A stretch of DNA of 60,195 bases from contig DYND01000008.1 of the NCBI GenBank assembly GCA_020721255.1, positions 1-60,195 of the forward strand, read 5' to 3'. The stretch's first letter is position 1. Each line of letters begins with the position of its first letter. Source of the stretch: Chlorobium chlorochromatii (GTDB lineage: Bacteria > Bacteroidota > Chlorobiia > Chlorobiales > Chlorobiaceae). Below are positions 27,631 through 35,289 of the stretch, piece by piece. A model generated the notes under the pieces. It had not been told where the DNA came from. It searched no databases and worked only from the letters and a program-made list of their open reading frames with translations. A program made the translations under genes and the position numbers.

Positions 27631-28067
27631 GCAGATAAACGTTTAATCACAAGACAGCGGCTCTCGTCGCCAGCATATTCAAGGGAGACTTGTACGGTAT
27701 AACGCGATGCGTATTCGGGGAATCGTTCACCCCACTCCACTACCGAGATATAGCCACTGTCGAGATATTCATCAAAGCCAATCGCTTCCAGCTCACGCGG
27801 CGATTCAATTCTATAAAGATCGAAATGGTGCAGCGAAACCGGCTTACCCTCCAGCTCGCCCTCATAGATATTAAAGAGGGAAAAGGTTGGACTGGATAGC
27901 TGCTCGCTGCACATAAAAAACTCCGTAATACCGCGCATAAAAACGGTTTTTCCCGCACCAAGCCGACCAGTAAGCAGGAGAATATCACCCTCCTGCAGAC
28001 AAGCAGCGAATTGTCTGGCAATCTCGCGCGTCTCATGCTCGGAGCGGGAAAGAAACTTTTCAATCAT
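27627..28067 (-). CDS. tsaE: tRNA t6A biosynthesis ATPase TsaE
   Basis: TsaE is the small P-loop ATPase that drives the TsaBD complex. From the ATG at 28067 it has 146 residues with Walker A GRLGAGKTVF, SPTFSLFNIYEG, the HHFDLYRI metal-binding motif and the VVEWGERF segment near the end, as in the YjeE family. A TTG at 28103 would extend it into the DUF1015 gene and lacks support. The gene begins 13 bases after the DUF1015 stop, in the order scpA-DUF1015-tsaE-tsaB. Confidence 0.95.
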   Translation of the reverse strand: MIEKFLSRSEHETREIARQFAACLQEGDILLLTGRLGAGKTVFMRGITEFFMCSEQLSSPTFSLFNIYEGELEGKPVSLHHFDLYRIESPRELEAIGFDEYLDSGYISVVEWGERFPEYASRYTVQVSLEYAGDESRCLVIKRLSA

Positions 28068-28080
28068 AGTTTGATTGGTC

Positions 28081-29355
28081 TCAAGCAATTGAGTTAAAAA
28101 CAAGGCCAGTCATAATTTTTGGATAGAAAAAGGTCGATTTCTGCGGCATCACCTCGCCTGACTCCGAAACAGCAAGCACCTGATGAACGGTCGTGGGCTT
28201 CACCACAAATCCAACCTGCACCGAACCCGACTCCACCGCCTCAAAAACCTCGTGGTCATCATGCACATAAAGCAGATTGCTCTGCTTTGCCATTGCATCC
28301 TGCGAAATACCAAGCAATGTGCCAAAAATATGGTCGTGCAACAGCACAAGACCAAGATCCTTCAATGCCTCAGTGCGTGCAGGGTCAACCAGCGAATGCA
28401 GGTCGCTCTTCAAACTGATCCCAAAAAGCGCAGTTTTCGTCACAACGCCGTACGCATAGTTCGATGACTCTCGGTTGAGATACTGTTGCACATCAGCTCT
28501 GTTACCCAATTCCGTGATGGTGAAATGCTTGGCAAGCTGATGCTTTAACGTCGCGACATCAAAGTTTTGCAAGCTGTGTACCAAACGATGAAGTGGAAAA
28601 ATCAGCAAACCTTCATCATGGATATTGGCAAGATAGGTGAGGATAAAGTTATAAGGCTCCGCGCCAGTATGCGTGGCGTTTGCCGCTGCCCGCTCATTGC
28701 GGTAATTCACACCAGTATCGTAGCGATGGTGCCCGTCTGCAATGTACGCCACCCGCGGCTCAAGCAATTGCTGGAACTGTGCAATCAGCTCCGGTTCCGT
28801 GATGCGCCACATCTGATTTCTCACGCCCTGAAACATGGCATCCACAATCGGCGCATGTGTTTCCGCAAAATTCTTCATCAAGCCATCAACAGTTTTGGTT
28901 TCATCGGCATAAAGACCGAAAATGCTGCTGATATTGGTTTTGGTTTTACGGAAAAGGTTTAGGCGATCAGCTTTTGGGCCTGAAAGCGTTTTTTCGTGCG
29001 GCAACACCATTTTTGCCGAAAAGTCGTACAGCCGCATTGCCGCAAAAAAACCACAACGCGTATGACTTTTACCTTCATGATCTTCAAAAGTCTGAAAATA
29101 AGGATAGAGAGCAGGCTGTTCATCAGAGCAAAGATCGCCTGAGCGCAACCACTCCTCAATGCGGGAAGCAGCAGCAGCATAAGGGTCATCCTCAAGCGGC
29201 AGTTCAAGGCGTATCGCATTAAATTCAGAATTTTTATACAGCGACTGCTGTTGGGCAGCAGGAATAATATCATAAGGCGGGCAAATCAACTCGTCCGCAT
29301 TTTTAAGACGTTCGGGGCTGTAAAGCATCCCCTTAAAAGGCATAATGTCTGGCAT
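28081..29355 (-). CDS. DUF1015 family protein
   Basis: The protein belongs to the DUF1015 family (HTH-like, about 420 residues), recognised from the N-terminal CPPYDIIP, the VLPHEKTLSGPKADRL motif and YIADGHHRYDT. It is widespread next to housekeeping genes and its biochemical role is unknown; the conserved HEKT and GHHRY look catalytic or ligand-binding. Length 424. It is placed 14 bases after scpA and before tsaE, so it is likely cotranscribed with them. Confidence 0.92.
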   Translation of the reverse strand: MPDIMPFKGMLYSPERLKNADELICPPYDIIPAAQQQSLYKNSEFNAIRLELPLEDDPYAAAASRIEEWLRSGDLCSDEQPALYPYFQTFEDHEGKSHTRCGFFAAMRLYDFSAKMVLPHEKTLSGPKADRLNLFRKTKTNISSIFGLYADETKTVDGLMKNFAETHAPIVDAMFQGVRNQMWRITEPELIAQFQQLLEPRVAYIADGHHRYDTGVNYRNERAAANATHTGAEPYNFILTYLANIHDEGLLIFPLHRLVHSLQNFDVATLKHQLAKHFTITELGNRADVQQYLNRESSNYAYGVVTKTALFGISLKSDLHSLVDPARTEALKDLGLVLLHDHIFGTLLGISQDAMAKQSNLLYVHDDHEVFEAVESGSVQVGFVVKPTTVHQVLAVSESGEVMPQKSTFFYPKIMTGLVFNSIA

Positions 29356-29369
29356 GGGTAATTTTCAAT

Positions 29370-30116
29370 TTATGAGGTTATGGGAGCTGAAATATGTTCT
29401 GTTTTCAGCATTATCCAAAAATCGTCATGGCCATCGCTGATCAGCACGGAAATCCGGCGATTTTTACAAAGCTCAAGCACGGCAAGAAAGGTAACAACAA
29501 AAATCAGAGGTTCGGTAACACCATCAAGAATTGAGAAAAAAGAGATCGTCGTTGCAGCCTGCAATCGTAATAAAATCAAGATACTCTGCTCCTCCACCGT
29601 AACGGGCGCATCAGCGACATTGCGCGTTAAAGGCCGCGGTTGGTTGTTGAGCACCGCCTTATATGCAAGCATGAGATGGTAAAGCGTGGGGCGACACTGC
29701 GGTTCATCAAGGTCGTCCAGAACCTCAGGCTCAAACTCCTCAAACAGACCGCGAGCAAAAAGTAATTCTCGTTCTTCCGCAAGCCGCGTCAACGCAACGG
29801 CCGCCTCCTTAATCCGCTTGTATTCCAGCAACCGCTGCACCAGCTCTGTTCGAGGATCAAATTCATCCGTTTCAGCACTCTCTGCTGTCGAACGGGGAAG
29901 CAGCATTTTCGCCTTAATGCTCATCAGCATAGATGCCATGTAGATGAAGTCAGCCGCAACTTCAAGGTTAAGGTTGCGGGCATCGCCGATATAACTGATA
30001 AAATCTGCAGTGATTTTTGAAATCGGAATGTTGTAGATATCAAGTTCGTCGCGCTTGATAAAAAACAGCAGCAAGTCAAGCGGTCCTTCAAACTCATCGA
30101 GACTTATTTTGAACAT
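29370..30116 (-). CDS. scpA: Segregation and condensation protein A
   Basis: ScpA is the kleisin of the SMC-ScpAB condensin complex that compacts and segregates the chromosome. The N-terminal FEGPLDLLLFFIKRDELDIYNIPIS followed by YIGDARNLNLEVAADFIYMASMLMSIKAKMLLP is diagnostic of the SMC-head-binding region; the C-terminal winged-helix part begins after about 170. The 248-residue length is normal. It opens the scpA-DUF1015-tsaE-tsaB run. The partner scpB is not adjacent. Confidence 0.95.
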   Translation of the reverse strand: MFKISLDEFEGPLDLLLFFIKRDELDIYNIPISKITADFISYIGDARNLNLEVAADFIYMASMLMSIKAKMLLPRSTAESAETDEFDPRTELVQRLLEYKRIKEAAVALTRLAEERELLFARGLFEEFEPEVLDDLDEPQCRPTLYHLMLAYKAVLNNQPRPLTRNVADAPVTVEEQSILILLRLQAATTISFFSILDGVTEPLIFVVTFLAVLELCKNRRISVLISDGHDDFWIMLKTEHISAPITS

Positions 30117-30251
30117 GACCGATTACAAAAGAGGTAGATGAACGGATTGATTGGACATGGGAAAGATAGAAAAAGCGAGCTGAAATTCCTGAAGGGCGCT
30201 CGTTATGGCGCAGTTAAACCTTTTTTCGGGGAAACGGGTTTTCAATAAACA

Positions 30252-30264
30252 TACAAACTTTGTA
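30252..30264. promoter_or_regulatory. Perfect palindrome over the -35 of the TA operon
   Basis: TACAAAcTTTGTA is a 13-base perfect palindrome overlapping the -35 hexamer (30260-30265). RHH antitoxins bind short palindromes in their own promoters, so this is the best operator candidate. Inference from symmetry and position only. Confidence 0.55.
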
Positions 30265-30289
30265 CATTTCACCCACACTAACGTATAAA
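30260..30289 (+). promoter_or_regulatory. Sigma-70-type promoter of the RHH/PIN operon
   Basis: TTGTAC (30260-30265) and TATAAA (30284-30289) are separated by 18 bases, a good match to housekeeping promoters. The start of transcription would fall just before the ATG at 30299, leaving little or no leader. Confidence 0.6.
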
Positions 30290-30298
30290 AAAATTGTT

Positions 30299-30550
30299 AT
30301 GAGTACTGTAACCGTGAATGTTTCGTTTCAGGATTCATTACTGAACGAAATTGACAAAACAGCCAGAAATGAGTATCGAAGCCGTTCTGAGCTGACAAGG
30401 GAGGCTGCAAGGGCCTATATTCAGCGGCAGAATCAGTGGAATGATCTTTTCCAGCTTGGCAATACAATCGTGCAAAAACAACATTTGACCGAACATGATG
30501 TGGCTGTAGAGATAGAGTCTGCCCGTGCGGCAAAGAGAACGTTGCTATGA
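30299..30550 (+). CDS. Ribbon-helix-helix antitoxin
   Basis: From the ATG at 30299 the protein has 83 residues. The N-terminal STVTVNVSFQDSLLNEIDK, then SRSELTREAARAYI, is the beta-strand plus two helices of a MetJ/CopG-type ribbon-helix-helix DNA-binding domain. The charged C-terminal part would wrap the toxin. A longer reading from 30260 is disfavoured because the promoter lies inside it. It overlaps the PIN toxin gene by four bases (ATGA, 30547-30550), the usual arrangement of type II toxin-antitoxin pairs. Confidence 0.88.
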   Translation: MSTVTVNVSFQDSLLNEIDKTARNEYRSRSELTREAARAYIQRQNQWNDLFQLGNTIVQKQHLTEHDVAVEIESARAAKRTLL

Positions 30551-30948
30551 AAATTGTATGCGATACAAACGTTCTTATTTCCGGCATGCTTTTTGGCGGC
30601 AAGCCAAGAGAGCTTTTACGGCTCTGCTCAACAGCACAGGTCGTCAATGTTATTTCGCCCGATATCATGCAGGAAGTAGAGGAGGTACTACAACGTCCAA
30701 AATTTGGACTGCATCCTGAACAGGTATACCGAATTCTGGGAATGTTCATGGAAACATTTGCGCTGGTTACTCCAACCATCACTGTTGATGATATCATCAG
30801 TGATCCTGATGATAACCAGATTCTTGAAGCTGCGTATGCCGCTGAAGCAGAGGCGATAGTCTTCGGTGATAACCATTTGCTTGAGCTGGTGTCATGGAGG
30901 GGAATTTCTGTGCTTACTCCCGCTGACTTTTTAAATCTCCCACAATAA
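30547..30948 (+). CDS. PIN-domain ribonuclease toxin
   Basis: The 133-residue protein begins KIVCDTNVLISGML, with the first acidic residue of the PIN site in CDTN, and continues with EVEEVL, DPDDNQILEAA and GDNHLL, which give the other acidic ligands. This is the putative-toxin PIN_3 group (COG1569-like). PIN toxins cleave RNA, often tRNA or rRNA, with Mg2+. It is translationally coupled to the RHH antitoxin before it. Confidence 0.9.
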   Translation: MKIVCDTNVLISGMLFGGKPRELLRLCSTAQVVNVISPDIMQEVEEVLQRPKFGLHPEQVYRILGMFMETFALVTPTITVDDIISDPDDNQILEAAYAAEAEAIVFGDNHLLELVSWRGISVLTPADFLNLPQ

Positions 30949-31151
30949 CATTCTTTTTCTTCACCCGATTCTCCAACAGACCACATCATAGCCAGATGCA
31001 GCTCAAGAGCGGCGAAAAGAAAAAAGTGGTGTTAAATTTCTGAAAACTTCACTATTTACCATGCAGACTGGTTGTTCCTCTGCGTATAAAACCCATAGCA
31101 GATGGCTGCAACTGATCGCACAATCAACATCAAGCAATTTACCGTCGCTCC

Positions 31152-31769
31152 ATGAACAGGATTTTATGCTCTTTAATGGCTACTGCCACTATGCTGCTGC
31201 TTTCATGCAGCATAGCTTTGGCAGATTCAGCGAACGATTCGTTCAATATGGGATTTGAACAGCACAAAACGGGTGACCTTCTCAACGCCGTTCACAGCTA
31301 CTCCCAAGCCATTTCTAAAGACTCAACCTTTGCGATGGCCTATCAAATGCGAGGCATTGCCTGGCAGCAGCTCAAAAAATATTCGGAAGCTATCAACGAT
31401 TACTCTACCATGATTACTGTTGGTGAACCCTCGTTTCAAGTGGTTGGCTACTACAACAGAGGAGTCGTGAAAAATACGATTGGCGACTTTGCCGGCGCAA
31501 TTCCCGATTTTTCACAGGCGATTGAGTTGAACCAGAAAATGGGATTCGCTTTTTTTCATCGCGGAATAGCGAAAAGCAAAACTGGTGATATTGAAGGACG
31601 TATGGAGGATTTTCGCCGCGCCGCTCGACTTGGTGATAGTAATGCTCTTCAGTGGCTCAACACATATTATCCTAATTGGAGAGTTCCACCCGCCCCTCCA
31701 CCTGCACCACAGGAGCAAACAGCTCCACAACCAGCGTCCATCTCAAAACCGACGGTGAGTGCAACATAA
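31152..31769 (+). CDS. Exported TPR protein (probable lipoprotein)
   Basis: The 205-residue protein has an N-terminal hydrophobic signal (LCSLMATATMLLLSCSIALA). LLSC fits a lipobox with Cys19, and ALA before Asp25 is an alternative signal peptidase I site. Three TPR units follow: GFEQHKTGDLLNAVHSYSQA, AYQMRGIAWQQLKKYSEAI, and YYNRGVVKNTIGDFAGAIP then AFFHRGIAKSKTGD. The C-terminus is Pro/Ala-rich. It is a single gene closed by a strong hairpin. Its role is unknown; periplasmic TPR proteins often scaffold envelope complexes. Confidence 0.85.
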   Translation: MNRILCSLMATATMLLLSCSIALADSANDSFNMGFEQHKTGDLLNAVHSYSQAISKDSTFAMAYQMRGIAWQQLKKYSEAINDYSTMITVGEPSFQVVGYYNRGVVKNTIGDFAGAIPDFSQAIELNQKMGFAFFHRGIAKSKTGDIEGRMEDFRRAARLGDSNALQWLNTYYPNWRVPPAPPPAPQEQTAPQPASISKPTVSAT

Positions 31770-31790
31770 AGGAATGTAGCGGAAAACAAC

Positions 31791-31826
31791 AAAGCGCTGA
31801 GCAGTAGAGATGCTGCTCAGCGCTTT
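31791..31826. terminator. Perfect 14-bp hairpin, bidirectional terminator
   Basis: AAAGCGCTGAGCAG (31791-31804) pairs exactly with CTGCTCAGCGCTTT (31813-31826), loop of eight. It lies between the convergent stops at 31769 and 31858 and can stop both the TPR and the amtB-P-II transcripts. Confidence 0.8.
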
Positions 31827-31857
31827 GGAACTTAAACATGTGGCGAGACGATTCCAC

Positions 31858-32199
31858 TCAAATGGCTTTTCCGCCTCGCTCTTTGGTTCTGATACGGATG
31901 CACTCTTCAAGCGGCGTGATAAATATCTTTCCATCGCCAATTTCACCCAATCCATGATTTGCTGAGTTAATAATGGTATCAACCGTCAGATCGACAAACT
32001 CATCATTAACGGCAATATCGAGGCGGATTTTTGGAATCAAGTTTGGCGCTATCTGCTGCCCGCGATAGAGTTCAATATCCTCCTGTCTTCCGTGACCTGT
32101 AACCCGACTCACGGTAATTCGGGTAATATCGGCCTGAATCAGAGCTTCACGAACATGGTCAAGCCTGTCGGGCTGAATGATTGCTGTAATCAGTTTCAT
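31858..32199 (-). CDS. glnK: Nitrogen regulatory P-II protein (GlnK-type)
   Basis: P-II proteins sense 2-oxoglutarate and ATP/ADP and gate AmtB. The 113-residue protein shows KLITAIIQPDRLDHVREAL, GHGRQ, and the C-terminal GDGKIFITPLEECIRIRTKERG, all standard. In the T-loop the segment GRQEDIELYRGQQIAP keeps Tyr46 of LYRG but has Ile at the place of the uridylylated Tyr51, so covalent modification by GlnD is unlikely. It starts nine bases after the amtB stop, so the two are cotranscribed. Confidence 0.92.
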   Translation of the reverse strand: MKLITAIIQPDRLDHVREALIQADITRITVSRVTGHGRQEDIELYRGQQIAPNLIPKIRLDIAVNDEFVDLTVDTIINSANHGLGEIGDGKIFITPLEECIRIRTKERGGKAI

Positions 32200-32208
32200 T
32201 GCATCAAA

Positions 32209-33543
32209 TTAGTTAAGGTTGATAAGACCATATCCCTGCTCACCGTGCATACTGTGATCGAGACCAGACATTTCTTCATCTTCAGAGATACGAAGACCGA
32301 TTGTTTTTTCAACCAGAAACAACAGCACTAAAGAGACAACTGCCGCATAACCAATAGTCACACCAACCGCTGTAGCCTGCACACCAAGCTGATCCCACAT
32401 TGTCCAGCTCTTATCGATCGTTTTAGCTGCTGCATCGGCCATCCATGCCGGACGAATGAAAAAGACGAGAGCTAAAGCACCAACAATACCTCCAACCCCA
32501 TGCACACCAAACGCATCAAGACTGTCATCGTAACCAAGCTTGCTCTTGAGCATAATTGCTCCATAGCAGATAACCGCGGCAAGAGCACCAAGAGCAAGTG
32601 CGCCTGAAGGCTGAACGACACCTGCGGCTGGCGTAATAGCCACAAGACCAGCAAGAATTCCTGAAGCCACACCAAGACTGGTAGCTTTACCGTGGTGGAA
32701 TATTTCAATGATCATCCACGCAAAGGCACCCGAAGCAGCAGCAACCTGTGTTACCGTTAAAGCTCTTGCCGTAGCGAGGTTACTTGCAATTGCACTGCCA
32801 GCGTTAAAACCGAACCATCCAACCCAGAGCAAGCCCGCGCCAATAAGCGTCATAACCAAGTTGTTTGGTGACATCACGTTGTTTGGATAAGCGCGGCGTT
32901 TACCAAGATAGAGCGCGGCAACAAGAGCCGTAACACCTGATGAAATATGCACAACCGTTCCACCTGCAAAGTCAATAGCTCCCGCAGCGCCAAGGTTAAA
33001 GAGGAAACCATCCGCTGCCCATACCCAATGGCAAATCGGACTATAGACCAGAAGGGACCACAACGCAATAAAAACAGCGTAACCCTTAAAATTTACTCGT
33101 TCAGCAAAAGCGCCTGCAATCAGTGCAGGAGTAATGATTGCAAATTTCCCCTGAAACATGGCAAAAACATATTCAGGAATATTGGTGGACATGATTGTTT
33201 CATCAATACCCTGCAACATAAAGTAGTTATCGTCCCAGCCAACAAATCCACCAAGAATACCTGGACCAAAACTTAGCGAATAACCAACCATTGGCCAGAG
33301 AACACCAATAATAACCATAGCACCAAAACTGTGCATCATGGTACCAAGAACGTTTTTTGTGCGAACCAACCCACCATAAAACATGGCAAGTCCCGGAATC
33401 ATCAACAAAACAAGTGCGGTGGATGTCAACATCCATGACGTTGTTCCTGTATCAGTCACCACCTCATCTGCGGCATGAGCAGTGCCCTGTAACAACGTCG
33501 CTGCCAGCAGGAACAGCAGAGTCGTTAAAAGTTTTTTCTTCAT
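32209..33543 (-). CDS. amtB: Ammonium transporter
   Basis: The 444-residue protein starts with a signal peptide (LLTTLLFLLAATLLQGTAHAA) followed by about eleven membrane segments. GLAMFYGGLVRTKNVL, HISSGVTALVAAL, GWFGFNAGSA and DAFGVHGVGGIVGAL are Amt family hallmarks, the last two carrying the twin-histidine pore residues. It takes up ammonia/ammonium under nitrogen limitation, controlled by the P-II protein encoded right after it. A sigma-54 promoter would be expected; I found no clear one in the 200 bases upstream. Confidence 0.96.
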   Translation of the reverse strand: MKKKLLTTLLFLLAATLLQGTAHAADEVVTDTGTTSWMLTSTALVLLMIPGLAMFYGGLVRTKNVLGTMMHSFGAMVIIGVLWPMVGYSLSFGPGILGGFVGWDDNYFMLQGIDETIMSTNIPEYVFAMFQGKFAIITPALIAGAFAERVNFKGYAVFIALWSLLVYSPICHWVWAADGFLFNLGAAGAIDFAGGTVVHISSGVTALVAALYLGKRRAYPNNVMSPNNLVMTLIGAGLLWVGWFGFNAGSAIASNLATARALTVTQVAAASGAFAWMIIEIFHHGKATSLGVASGILAGLVAITPAAGVVQPSGALALGALAAVICYGAIMLKSKLGYDDSLDAFGVHGVGGIVGALALVFFIRPAWMADAAAKTIDKSWTMWDQLGVQATAVGVTIGYAAVVSLVLLFLVEKTIGLRISEDEEMSGLDHSMHGEQGYGLINLN

Positions 33544-33690
33544 AATACTTATCGGATGAATTGATAAAAATCCTTAATAATTAATGCCAACGACAAAAAT
33601 GTAGTTATTTTTTTAACTAAAACAAAAATATTGTCGCTTTTTATTACGAAAAAGTAGGGATTTCCATCAAAACCGAAGGCAAAAAAAGAA

Positions 33691-33724
33691 AAGCCAGACA
33701 AAGACTCTGCTCTGCCTGGCTTTT
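33691..33724 (-). terminator. Terminator of the thioferritin-like gene
   Basis: The stem AAGCCAGaCA/TGcCTGGCTT (33691-33700 with 33713-33722) is followed on the minus strand by a long T-rich run (33680-33690). It lies 25 bases after the ferritin-like stop, between it and the amtB promoter region. Confidence 0.75.
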
Positions 33725-33749
33725 TGCTGAAAAGAAAAAAATCAGCTTG

Positions 33750-34247
33750 TTATGATCTGACAAGCATAACACCAAGATCCTCAAGTAGAGCCTGTAAATC
33801 TTCTTCATGCTCAACCTCATCCTGCAATATCTGCACCGCAAGATTATAGGTGACTGGGTCTTTCATACCAATCTCCTCAATAATGCTATTATAAACGTTA
33901 ATGGCGCACTGTTCACCAGCGACATTCTGCTCAAGAATCTTCTTGACAAAGGTATCGTTTGGTGCGTCATAGCCACAGTTTGAGAGCGTGAACCAATCGA
34001 GCGGTGTGGTGGCTGGAGTGCCACCAAGCTGGATGATTCGGGTGGTCAGCATATCTGCATGGCGAAGTTCATCAGCCGCATGTTGTAACAGCTCCGCAAT
34101 GGCAGCATCTTTCATTGGACCCTGTACCACTTTTGCGCCAATCCAGTATTGATAATAGGCAAGCCACTCATCAGCAAATGCTTTGTTAAGCAATTCAAGC
34201 ACACGTGGAAGGTGCTCACCAACAATTGCGCGTCCTCTTGTACCCAT
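33750..34247 (-). CDS. Ferritin-like Dps-like protein with cysteine pair (thioferritin/DPSL type)
   Basis: The 165-residue four-helix protein has a ferritin-type diiron site inside the bundle: Glu27, Glu60 and His63 (ELRH), Glu112 (GEQ), Glu144 and His147 (DEVEH). Two cysteines, Cys91 (LSNCGY) and Cys114 (GEQCAI), match the conserved thioredoxin-like pair described in DPSL/thioferritin proteins of archaea and anaerobes. These 12-mers use iron and peroxide to protect DNA and cell contents, fitting a strict anaerobe. It is a single gene with its own terminator. Bacterioferritin-like annotation is possible, but no heme-binding Met is evident. Confidence 0.82.
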   Translation of the reverse strand: MGTRGRAIVGEHLPRVLELLNKAFADEWLAYYQYWIGAKVVQGPMKDAAIAELLQHAADELRHADMLTTRIIQLGGTPATTPLDWFTLSNCGYDAPNDTFVKKILEQNVAGEQCAINVYNSIIEEIGMKDPVTYNLAVQILQDEVEHEEDLQALLEDLGVMLVRS

Positions 34248-34305
34248 AAAACTATCTCCTTATTTTAAATTGTATTAGATAATAAACAAACTATAATGAA
34301 AAACA

Positions 34306-35247
34306 TTACTTGTTATGCTGAATAAGATCAACAAGCGCCTCAGCAAGTTTTGGATGTTGAAAAGCAAACCGCTGCATTTCAAGAAATTCCGGTTTTACAT
34401 TCTGCCCTTGCACCGCATAAGCGCCACCCTCTCCCATCAAAAGACGGACGACAAACTCTGGCACCGGCAGCAGCGCTGGTTTACCAAGCACACCGCCCAA
34501 CGTATTGGCAAAATCTTTCATCGAAACCGGCGTAGGGCTTACAAGATTGATGGGACCACGATACGCCGGATTATCGAGCGCTTCAAAAATCGCAGCAATC
34601 TCATCATCAATATGAATCCATGAAATGCACTGATTGCCTGTACCAATAGGTCCACCTGCGAAGAATTGGAACGGAGTCATCATCTTCTGCAACATACCGC
34701 CGCGTGTTGAAAGCACAATACCGGTTCGCAAGAGAACCAGACGACCGACAAGCTTTTCTGCTGCAAGCGCCTCTTTTTCCCAATCGATACAGATTCTTGC
34801 AAGAAAATCGCCACCTTTTTTACCTGATTCAGTAAGTGGTGCTGTATCATTGCAACGGTAATAAGATCCGTAATAACCAATAGCCGATGAGGAAATAAAG
34901 AGTTCTGGTTTTTCTGATGCTGCCGCAATAGCCATCACAAGATGGCGAGTTCCATGAATTCTGGAAGTATAGCACTCTGCTTTGTGCGCCTCAGTCCAGC
35001 GGTTCTCCAGCAGTGGCTTACCTGCAAGATGAATCAACGCTTTGGCGCCATTAATCACCTTCGTCCACTCGCCGCTCTCCATATCCGAATCCCATTTGAT
35101 ATATGCAGCCGCACCGGGAATTTTCTGTGCGGCTACTTCTGGCGAACGGACAAACAGCACAACCTGCTCTTTTCGCGCAATCAATTGCAGCGCCAGTTCA
35201 ACGCCAATAACTCCGGTGGCTCCGGTAATAATAATATGGCCTTGCAT
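34306..35247 (-). CDS. TIGR01777-family NAD(P)-binding epimerase (SDR39U1/YfcH-like)
   Basis: The N-terminal [19 protein letters not shown] gives the Rossmann glycine motif. LIHLAGKPLLENRWTEAHKAE and SRIHGTRHLV and the SSSAIGYYGSY catalytic region are typical of TIGR01777 proteins, and the late VPEFVVRLLMGEGG is their C-terminal helix. The ATG at 35247 follows TTG 35250 and is preferred. Length 313. The substrate is unknown; family members occur in cell division and photosynthetic lineages. It follows glmS by 42 bases and is probably in its operon. Confidence 0.88.
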   Translation of the reverse strand: MQGHIIITGATGVIGVELALQLIARKEQVVLFVRSPEVAAQKIPGAAAYIKWDSDMESGEWTKVINGAKALIHLAGKPLLENRWTEAHKAECYTSRIHGTRHLVMAIAAASEKPELFISSSAIGYYGSYYRCNDTAPLTESGKKGGDFLARICIDWEKEALAAEKLVGRLVLLRTGIVLSTRGGMLQKMMTPFQFFAGGPIGTGNQCISWIHIDDEIAAIFEALDNPAYRGPINLVSPTPVSMKDFANTLGGVLGKPALLPVPEFVVRLLMGEGGAYAVQGQNVKPEFLEMQRFAFQHPKLAEALVDLIQHNK

Positions 35248-35289
35248 CAATAATTGTATTTTATAAGTGAACGAACGAGCATACCAATT

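Noticed and set aside
33544..33690. Sigma-54 promoter before amtB
   Set aside because: TTGGCA occurs but no GC pair at the right distance completes a -24/-12 element.
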